Assembly (NCBI GenBank): GCA_018398585.1
Contig: JAGTTD010000022.1
Coordinates: 4,676,501 to 4,740,500 of the forward strand
DNA length: 64,000 nt
Direction of reading: 5' to 3'
Source: Simmondsia chinensis
Lineage: Eukaryota > Streptophyta > Magnoliopsida > Caryophyllales > Simmondsiaceae
Shown here: one piece after another, positions 55,717-64,000 of the stretch
How the letters are laid out: each line of letters opens with the position of its first letter
Numbering within the stretch: position 1 is the first letter of the stretch
The notes under the pieces: model-generated
What the model saw: the letters and a program-made list of their open reading frames with translations, nothing else
What the model was told of the DNA's origin: nothing
The model's database searches: none
Program-made: the position numbers and the translations under genes

Positions 55717-56796
55717 TCTCCTAGCTTATCGGGTTCGTTCATTTTCTTCTCTGCAAATCTGTACATTGTGTATGCATTTTAGATCAATCTCTGGTTAAAA
55801 ATCAAATTCCAGGTACCACATTTGTAAAAATTATCTGGATTAATTAATCAAATCCCTGGGGAAATAATGCATCCCTGGCTTCTATGTAACTTGTTAATCC
55901 TTGCCACTGTAAATAATGTGCTCTGAAATTTATGAACAAAAATAAAATAAAAATGTTGTTCCTTTGCTTTGGTATGAGATTTAGCTACAATGACTTTTTC
56001 GGGTTTTCGAGATGTTCGGGTCATCTTATGTGTATCTTGATTAATACTTGAATTGTATATGTTACCTGCTCGGAAGTTTTCCTACAAGCAAGAAAGTAAG
56101 TTGGTCACGTATTCAATGATTAGTGTTTAGCAATTATCTATATTAAATGGAAAGAATCTAATCGTAAACTCAATGCTTTCGTGATATGGGTAATGTTTGG
56201 CCAAACTGTGAAAAGTTGTTTTTGTGAGACGTACTTTTTGCTTCCGCTTATGCTTTGAGGAGAAGCACTATTTTCATTCTTCTACTTAAAAGTAGAAAAA
56301 CAAATCGTGCGTCTACTTAAATATATTTTTCTTTTTAGGTTAGCCCCCTTATACTATAAAAAATTGCTTTTTCTAGTAAAGAAACACCTTTTTTTCCCCC
56401 TAAAAAAGAAGTTTAGCACAACAAACTCTATGTCCAAGTGTTACCATTTGAGCCGACGCCTTGCATTTAGCTACCAAGACTTCACTAATAATAGATGCTT
56501 TTTCTTTCCTATTTTGATGTTCATGATGTAAATATGATTGGCAAAAAAGATCTTTTCATGCAGGTCTTGTGATCCGATCATTGTTTTAAAATCTTACTCA
56601 TGGCGATATTACCCTCTGTATATGGTTTTCTATGTTCTTTTTGGTGCAATTTAAAGTTTTAAGTGTCACACTAATGTTTAATGTCTATTATTCATCACAT
56701 ATAATTAAAGGCGGAATCCTACATCACTGTTGTTACTTGCTTTCGGGCCCTATCATGTACATTTGGTCCTTCTACGCCTTGTAGCTTGGTTAAAAA
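55717..56796. other. E2 3' UTR and downstream region
   Basis: The stop is followed by a plausible 3' UTR; AAAAATAAAATAAAAAT at about 55936-55952 may supply poly(A) signals. Beyond that I see no gene to 56796. Confidence 0.4.
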
Positions 56797-57335
56797 AGGA
56801 TTATTTACATTTTAGTATCCTGATGTTTTGAAAATAATAAATAGGACCCTGATTTTTTTGAATTATTAAAAAGGTCCCTAAGTTTTTATCGTATCAATAA
56901 AAAGGCCCCTCTCAAGCGTGATGTCATTTTTCATCGATAAAGCTGATGTCGCAATTGCTTTTTATTAGTGCTACAATAAAATGACCTCAAGTACGCTTCA
57001 ATGCCCTTTTTAGTACTTTATAAGCACAAAATTCAAGATGTGTTATATAAAAGCTATTTATTTTTGCTTAATTTGTTTTAAGATATGGTTATTAAATGGT
57101 ATTTCTATCATTTTACTATAGTATTAATAAAAATACAGCTATCACATCAGCTCTGTCGGCTAAAAATGACGTCATTAAATTAGAGAGAAGCTTTTTTTAT
57201 TAATGCAACAAAAATTTAAGGGGTCTTTTTATTAATATGTTAAAAACTAAGGGACCTTTTTAATAATTCAAAAAGATTGGGGTCTATTTTATTATTTTTA
57301 AAAACGTCAAGATACTAAAATATAAATAACTCTAA
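56797..57335. mobile_element. Large foldback MITE downstream of the E2 gene
   Basis: Arms of about 120-150 bp pair over TTATTTACATTTTAGTATCC, TTGAATTATTAAAAAGGTCC and CAATAAAAAGGCCCC against their inverses at the right (GGACCTTTTTAATAATTCAA, GATACTAAAATATAAATAAC). The centre contains GATGTCATTTTTCATCGATA and its inverse. No coding capacity. Confidence 0.75.
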
Positions 57336-57549
57336 AAAAATGACTACTTTTAGAAGGGGTGCTTCTCATTTTTGCTGCATAACCAGAGAGAAATTTCATA
57401 AATAAAATTATGCGAAACGAAAATGAAATACTCTATTTAACACGTCAAAATTAAAGGTGCTCTGATACCATTGCTGAAGGGTTACTTCTTCAATCACACT
57501 TGTCACCTTCTCCTATCTAATCAGATCTAATATTGGGGAGACACTCGAC

Positions 57550-59604
57550 CACTACTAGAAAATAGCTGATTTATGATGGTTTTTATCGTCACAAAGCATT
57601 TAGTAAACCGTCAGAAAAATACTTCGTAATGAATCTGGAGTAGGAAAAATAATGGTTGCAGAAAGCATAGTCACTAAATATTTGTGACGGTTCTTAAACA
57701 GCTTCATAATAGCCTTTGTGACCGCTAAGCAGTCAGAAATCTGTGACCGCTTTTTAGCGATAGTAAAAGCAGTCGGAATCTCACAAAATTCCGGCCATTT
57801 TTTTGACCGCTATAGCAGTCAGAAATAATATTTAATTTTTTTAAACATCATTGCTTCGTTGTATTTTTTTTTTTTTATTTGACCACTTATTTAGTATTAT
57901 ATTTTATTACAATATAATATTAATTTTTATATTTCAACTACTATGTACTATAATGTATTTTGATCTCAATATTGTTTGTTTATAAGAAAATACTATAAAA
58001 CTAAAATTAAAAATGCAAAAAAAAAATGATACATACAAAATACACATATATATATTTAAAGTAATAGTGTTCCTATAAACATATAAAAATATAAGCACTA
58101 AAATAAACTATTGATTTGCTCCAAAAAATAAACTACTGATCACGAACATGATCATAAAAATTAGAAGGGGTCAATGGTTGACCAAGGGGAACGTCTAGAA
58201 GCAACAATATCAGACTCAAGATTTAACGAGCTAGGTTGATTGAGAATTGGATTCTGATTGTCCCTATTGAGAAGCCCCATCCTTTAAATAAGGCCACATA
58301 TACAATCTTTCGAAGGACGAAATAGCGTGGTAGTCGTCCAAGCGTTTGAGTCAAAATCTGGACATGAAGTGGCCTTCTTCATATCTTTGCCACATTTTTC
58401 CTTATATTTACTATGTAAAAAAATAATAGTAAATATAAATTACGAATATATAGTGAAAATAATATAAGATGTATATTTATAAATTTTTAATGAAATTAAT
58501 AATAATAAAAAATGATTAAAATAAACTAGCAAAAAACAATCACCAAACATATTAAGGGTCAAAAACTAAAATTATATCATTAACACAGTATATGAAATGT
58601 AACCTAATATATATTCTTTATTGTTTTTTTTTTGATCCAACACACTAATATATATTCAAACATATAATAAATTATCAAAAAACTAATGCTAACCACAACT
58701 CACTTAATAAAAACTACTAAATTGCTCTAAATGACCACCAAATTTTCAAAACAACCTAATTAATCAAAATCAAAAAAAAAAAAAAAAATTTCTAATCTTT
58801 TACCCAAAGCAACTTAATTAATCAAAATATCCACTCAATTACTAAAATTCATCAACCGCATGCTTAATATCACTCAATCACTCAATATTACTTACCAATT
58901 ACTTAAAATTAACATATACTTTTAGTCAAAACTATCCAATTAACCAAAATTACCCACTTACTGAAAATTACGAATTCACTTGCACAAAACTATCTAATAC
59001 AATTCCAAATATTCACCCAAAATACCATAATTGAACAAAATATTCACCAAGTTACTAAATGTCACCAGCTCCAACATCAACGTTACTCAATCATTCAAAA
59101 TTCCTTGTCAATGACTCAAAATCACCTTAAAATTACAACTAACTTATCCAAAATTACTCAAAAAATACCGACCATTTACAAACATCACAAATGCATAACA
59201 GTGATACATATCTACACTCACTAAATTTTAGAAATTTCAAAAAATTTAGTAATATCAAATAATAAATGCATGCATATTGTATTTAAACCAGGTTTTGAAA
59301 ATTTCAAAATATTAAATCTAGACAAATATATGTACACTTGTATTTTTATACTAAAAAATTTTAAAATAAGCAAATAAACACTAAAAATTTAAATTTAAAC
59401 CAAAAATTACATTTATAGAGTAAAAACGTTAAAAACTAAAATATAAACATAATTAAGAAAAAAAAAATCTAGAAAACAATGCTTAGCGCAACAGCGACGG
59501 CCGAAGGCTCGGACAACAGAGGACAGGACGGCGGCGGTGAAGGCGGACGGCAGCTGGCGAAGCCGAAGGGCAGCAAGCTTTGGTTTTTGGGCTTTGAGTT
59601 TCAT
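57550..59604 (-). mobile_element. CACTA (En/Spm) transposon, one terminus and C-terminal transposase relic
   Basis: The left end is CACTACTAGAAAATAGC, a classic plant CACTA terminus, followed by subterminal GTGACCGCT and GCAGTCAGAAA motifs in both orientations to about 57830. At 58150-58420, minus strand, a peptide with CGKDMKKATSCPDFDSNAWT resembles the C-terminal part of plant En/Spm transposases; stops interrupt it. A GC-rich block at 59490-59604 may belong to the element's first exon. No matching right terminus is found, so the element is truncated, perhaps by the insertion at 60002. Inner boundaries are approximate. Confidence 0.7.
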
Positions 59605-60001
59605 TAATATATTTATTTATTTTGGTGCAAAATACAATATTTGAAATAAAAATGTTATATTTTTGTAAAGTGAAAAATATTAAAAAGATATTTAACTAGA
59701 TTTCAAAATATATATTTAACTATTTGATAGTAAATAAAATAGTATTGAACATTAATATAAAAATTAATTTAAAATTAGAGACTATATAAAAGTTAATTTT
59801 AAACTATACGATTGAGAAATCAAATCTAACATTCTGTTTATGATAAAAAAATTTATTTTTATATACACATATATTTAAAAGTTAAAGATATAACAATTGT
59901 AGTCTAAAGTTGTAATTCTAAATATATAACTCAAAATCAAAACAGAAACCTTTGATGTAAATAATCCTATAAATTTTGTCACATAATGATAACATCAAAA
60001 A
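59605..60001. other. AT-rich spacer
   Basis: No gene or element edge seen. It may be residual CACTA interior or flanking DNA. Confidence 0.4.
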
Positions 60002-61036
60002 TGTCATCCGAACAAGTGACACATGGCCATGGGATGAGGCCTCAACTCGGGCCGAGATCCACCCCCGGAGGCTCGGGTTCGGAACTTCGCCTTCGATCTA
60101 AAAGGAAAAAGCGCATCTCGCCGACGGAACGCATCCCAGGATCCGAGTAGAAGAAGGAAGAGTCACGCGCACTTTGACGTAGGTGCATCTCGGTCCGAGA
60201 TGCACCCCTGGAAGCTACCTTCGAGACTCCGCTTTTAACTTAAGAGAACGAAGCGCACCTTACCGACAGGATACATCCCGAAATCCGAGTAGACAAAGAA
60301 GGAAGCACACCCATCTAGACGCAAGTGCATCTCGGACCGAGATGCACCTTCGGAGACTGATCCTGGAACTCAGGCAACACTCGTGAAGACATAGATGCAT
60401 CAGGCTGACATGAAGCATTTTGGCCCCCAGATAGTCTCGCAACGACACCTCAACGAAGCACGAACCCCAGCTCCAAGGGGGCATCTCAGTCCGAGATGCC
60501 CTCTTTCCCGAAAGGCTACCGAACAACAGCAACAACCTGGCACCTTGACTCAGACCAACAACAGCCCGAAGCACGGTACCCAAAGGGCCTCAAGACGGCA
60601 CCCCAATGCAACGCTCATTTCAACTCCCAGAGTGCATCTCGCTCTGAGATGCCCGTTTCCATGGAGGTCTCCAGCAACAATCCCTGGCTCCACGAGTTAG
60701 ATAGACGACGATCCGAAGTCATAGGCCCAACGGCCAAGGTATCTCGCCCCGGTTCCATACTAGGCGAGACACATCTCTTTATACGAGGCACAACTTTTCA
60801 GGGGAAAATCTCTATAAATAGGGCTTAAACCCCTAAAGAAAGGGGAAGCTCACTGCTCTCCCTTCACTCTCATCTGAAGAACCCTCAGAGCAGATGTGCC
60901 CCTCGTTTTTCTTTCATGTTCTCTTGTAATCTCATAAAATCCCTGTAATAGAGTCGTTAATAAATAAAAAACTTAATAAAAGATAAAAGGGCCTGATTAT
61001 TCGCCCTCCATTAAAGAACCCCGAATTACTGTACCA
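60002..61036 (+). repeat. 5' LTR of the Tat-type element with internal palindromic repeats
   Basis: GCATCTCGGTCCGAGATGC and near copies start at 60185, 60327, 60481 and 60634, each a hairpin, at spacings of 142, 154 and 153 bp, embedded in imperfect tandem units. CTATAAATAGGGCTTAAACC at 60812-60831 is a good TATA box region and CTTGTAATCTC follows. Boundary positions are approximate. Confidence 0.75.
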
Positions 61037-61042
61037 AAAAAA

Positions 61043-61059
61043 TTGGCGCCGTCTGTGGG
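61043..61059 (+). other. Primer binding site of the Tat-type element
   Basis: TTGGCGCCGTCTGTGGGA-type sequence a few bases after the LTR, the form common in this group. Confidence 0.8.
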
Positions 61060-61068
61060 AAATGGAAA

Positions 61069-62443
61069 ATGGAAAATTTTTCTCAAAATAACTCTACAGG
61101 ATCTCCCTCCTCCTCGAGGCGGTCCGGGGATCAATATGTCACTCATAGTCAGCTCCATGAGCTCCGCACACTCATCATGCAACTTGCCGATCGCGACAAC
61201 TCTAGCAAGACTTCGCCGCATTCTGCACCGCCAAATACCAACGTGGTTGCCGAGTCCCTTGCTTCCTCGGAGCACAAAAACCGTCGAGACCAACCAGGAA
61301 GAGATCGGGAGAAGATGCCTCACCACCCCAGTAGGCTCGAGAACATCTCGGCGCAGGCCCCTTCCTCGCCCGAAGCAAGCTCCGATGCTAACCCTGAGGA
61401 CGTGGTGTGCCGGCCCATGGGAAAAATTCGTATCACCCATTCGCCCTTCACCCCTCGTATATTTTTCGCCCCCATGGGGAAGGTGAAGATGCCAAAGTTG
61501 GAGCTGTTCGACAGAACTCAAGACCCGGATGACCACATTTCGGGATTCGCGACACAGATGTACATACAAGACACCTCCGAGGATGTGTGGTGCAAGTGTT
61601 TCCCAGCCACCCTTAAAGAATAGGATTTGAAGACACGATCATTCACATCAATTTCAGCAGGCAGGAAGGGTGGCTCAGGCTTGGTTTGCCTCTCTTCCCA
61701 ACGGGTCCATGCGAAGCTTCAAGGAGTTGTCTGAGAAGTTCACTCGCCACTTCCTCAGCAACAAACGGAGAAAGAAGACCGCTGCCTAGTTGATCCAGCG
61801 ACAACAAGCGGAGGATGAGTCTTCAAGGGCATTTGTACGACGATTTTCGAAGGCAATGATCAGCATCCCAAATTTAGCTGATCAAATAGCCATCACCGCC
61901 TTCATCAACGGACTCCGGAACAGTGACTTCAAGTTCTCCCTAGCCAAGGCACTTCCAACTACTGTGGACGCTCTCTGGACCAAGGCTATTAAATACATCG
62001 TCGCTGAAGATGTGATGGACAAAACGGAGCCTCCCAGGCGCGAGTATCGAAATCCCAGGATACACGCCCTAAGCTTTAACCCGAAGAATGAAAGAGCCAC
62101 GAAGACTATAAGGAGCACCTGCAACACAGGCCTAAAGAGACCCCCTGGACTGCTTCTGGAGGTGAGAAGATCGGAAACGGGAAGGGAACAAGCTCCTGCT
62201 AGCACGTCGGTCCGGCATGGTCCAGGCCCGTGGTGCGAATACAACGAATTTTCAGGGCATGATACTAAAAACTGTCGAGTACTCCGGGAATGGATGGACG
62301 AGTTGGCAAAAACAAGCGACCTCAGAAAATTCATAGACCTGAAGAAACTCAAGATCGGAGCTTCGAAACCCACCCATGGGGAGCCAAACGATACGGCTCC
62401 CGCACCTAGGCATGTGATCGCGGCCATCAAACAAAAACTGTAG
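61069..62443 (+). pseudogene. Tat-type gag, frameshifted
   Basis: From 61069, a frame with THSQLHELRTLIMQLADRD and KMPKLELFDRTQDPDDHISG runs to a TAG at 61621. Gag sequence then continues after shifts: FASLPNGSMRSFKELSEKF (about 61690-61745) and 61790-62443 with EDESSRAFVRRFSKAMISI and ITAFINGLRNSDFKFSLA, the retrotransposon gag core. A CCHC-like CEYNEFSGHDTKNC is at about 62232-62273. Confidence 0.85.
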
Positions 62444-62509
62444 GACGTAAGTTTCGCCACTACGGGAAGAGGTGGAGGCAAAGTTCGGAAATGTCAGCCC
62501 CTAACCTTC

Positions 62510-64000
62510 TCATAAGAAGGCCTTGAAAATGTCAAAACTCCGCATGAAGATCCCATGGTCAACACCATGGACATTCTTGACTACTCCCTCCAAAGGGTCT
62601 TTGTGGATCAAGGAAGCTTGACGAATATCCTTTTCCTTCATTGCTTTGAGCAAATGGGATACCGCTCGAGATGTTGCTCTCCACGATTGGTACCATTGCG
62701 GGATTCTCTGATGAGGTGGTTGATCCGTTAGGCACCATAAGGCTCGACATATATTTGGGAGATGAAAAACAAAGGCATGCACTTAATGCTGAATTTTATG
62801 TCGTGGCGGCCCGTTGGGTGTTCAATGCTATCCTAGGACACCCGGTGTTAAATTCGTTAGGCGCTGTAGTATCAACTTACCACCTCGCCATGAAGTTCGA
62901 AACTAACAAAGGAGATATCATGACAGTGAGAGGCTGACAGCATATGGCCCGCAATTGTTGCCACATCCAAGACGTACCCGAGGTGAGGGAGACGGAAAAC
63001 GGAGAGAAGATGGGTCGAGAGCTGAAGGAAACCGCCAAAGTCGAGATAGGACTGGGAAAATCTGTCCAGGGGGGAACGAAGCCAGGCGCGGATGTAAGGG
63101 ACCAGATCCAAAATGTGCTCCAACAGTACCAGAAAGTCTTCACGTATTCCGCGGACGAGATGCCAATAATGGATAGTCGGATGATCAGCCACCGCCTAAA
63201 CGTGTCACCTGAGCAGAAGCCGATGAAGCAAAAGAAGCGCAACTTTTGTGCTGAACAGAACAAGGTTATAAGCGAGGAAGTACGAAAGCTCCTAAAAGCC
63301 GGCTTCATACGAGAAGTATTGTACCCATATTGGTTAGCAAAAGTGGTCCTAGTGAGGAAGCCGAACGGGAGTTGGCGGATGTGGTGGACTTCACCGACTT
63401 GAACAAAGCCTGCCCAAAGGACTCGTTCCCCCTTTCTAAGATAGACCAGCTGGTCGACTCCATGGTGGGGAACGCGTTGTTCAGTTTCCTGGATGCTTTC
63501 TCCGAATATCACCAGATTGTGATGGGCTCGGAGGATGAAGAAAAGACGTCTTTCATCACCCATGAAGGCACATACTGCATCCAAGTCATGCCATTTTGAT
63601 TGAAGAACGCCAGAGCTGCATACCAACGCCTAGTGAACCACGTATGTTGACAACAGATAGGGAAGAATTTGGAGGTGTACGTCGACGATATGATCATAAA
63701 ACGCAAGAAGGATGCCGATCATGTAAAAGATGTGAGAGAGGCGCCAGAAACGCTTAAGGCTTACGGGATGCGCCTCAATCCAAACAAGTGCACGTTCGTG
63801 GTCCTGGAAGGCAAGTTCTTGGGCTTCATCATGAGCGCGAGAGGGATTGAGACCAACCCTACCAAGATTGAAGCCGTACACTGGATGGAGACTCCGAAGA
63901 CCCCGAGGGACATTCAAAAGCTAATTGGCTGTCTTGCCGCGCTCAACAGGTTCATCAGCTGATTAGCGGACTGTTTATTCCCCTTCTTTAAAGTATTACG
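62510..64000 (+). pseudogene. Tat-type protease and reverse transcriptase, multiply interrupted
   Basis: About 62585-62660 shows a protease-like RVFVDQGSLTNILFLHCF, in which the usual D-x-G-S is DQGS. From 63100, NVSPEQKPMKQKKRNFCAEQ, then VRKPNGSWRMW, NKACPKDSFPLSKIDQLVDS, EKTSFITHEGTYCIQVMPF and the catalytic VYVDDMIIKRKK appear in shifting frames with stops at 62937, 63597 and 63648. It runs off the window within the connection domain. Confidence 0.87.

Larger units (their letters stand above)
60002..64000 (+). mobile_element. Ty3/gypsy retrotransposon, Tat-type, cut by the window end
   Basis: A long LTR (about 60002-61036), a primer site at 61043-61059, gag and the RT part of pol are present. 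The RT wording (YVDDMIIKRKKDADHV, LNPNKCTFVVLEGKFLGFI, RGIETNPTKIEAV, LIGCLAALNRFIS) is typical of the Tat/Retand/Ogre group of non-chromoviruses. The left LTR edge is set by TGTCATCCG and is approximate, as the 3' LTR lies outside. Stops and frameshifts occur throughout. Confidence 0.88.

Noticed and set aside
60997..61040. Exact left edge of the Tat-type LTR
   Set aside because: Without the 3' LTR I cannot confirm the boundary; 60002 is a best guess from TG and the primer site.
61043..61569. Antisense 147-190 codon frames over the Tat-type gag
   Set aside because: Shadow frames of gag, which matches the family in the + frame at 61069.

Overview
The window is nuclear DNA of a flowering plant, most likely a dicot. 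It has GT-AG introns up to about 8 kb, AT-rich intergenic DNA, and plant retrotransposons of the L1, RTE, Ty1/copia, Ty3/gypsy and TRIM types, with hAT-, Mutator- and CACTA-like DNA elements and SINEs. I cannot name the species. Almost every open reading frame over 60 codons is transposon debris or a chance shadow; the host genes are split into short exons and had to be assembled by splice logic.

Three host genes are supported, all on the + strand. (1) A RING-H2 E3 ubiquitin ligase of the Arabidopsis At3g02290 type: 5' UTR exon ending at 2787, coding exons 11267-11329, 16767-17199, 18215-18324 and 19761-19790 (211 aa). (2) A MATE/DETOXIFICATION transporter: coding exons 22908-23174, 23654-24279, 25113-25169, 25265-25503, 26335-26453, 26619-26705 and 32395-32508 (502 aa). 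(3) A ubiquitin-conjugating E2 of the plant UBC4/5/6 (UBE2H-like) class: exons 51071-51114, 51241-51320, 52639-52753, 52878-52930, 54074-54202 and 55586-55716 (183 aa). All three read cleanly across the junctions.

Layout. 1-1140: decayed L1 reverse transcriptase (- strand). 1321-2393: two foldback MITEs. 2700-19790: the RING gene; its first intron carries a 1,550-bp tandem array (3161-10212), its second a 5'-truncated RTE LINE and a 1-kb hAT-like element. 22.6-32.5 kb: the MATE gene; its last intron holds a tRNA-derived SINE into which a Ty3 chromovirus inserted (26922-32124). 32.7-42.4 kb: intergenic, with two 5S-rRNA-headed SINEs, a Mutator-type MITE, a second RTE LINE, a TRIM, a solo LTR and a 1.35-kb poly(A)-tailed retroposon with a 44-base G/C homopolymer. 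42541-47561: Ty1/copia element with both LTRs. 49567-50864: long-TIR Mutator-like element with subterminal arrays, about 200 bp upstream of the E2 start codon. 51.0-55.8 kb: the E2 gene, with MITEs, an L1 fragment and a SINE in introns. 57.5-59.6 kb: one end of a CACTA element. 60002-64000: Ty3 element of the Tat type running off the window.

No insertion breaks a coding exon; all lie in introns, flanks or other transposons. The RING E3 and the E2 belong to the same pathway, but the sequence does not show that they work together. The best targets for follow-up are the 5S-headed SINE whose tail matches a co-resident RTE LINE, the Mutator-like element in the E2 promoter, the intron-1 tandem array, and the duplicated 38 bp at the 3' edge of the Ty3 element.
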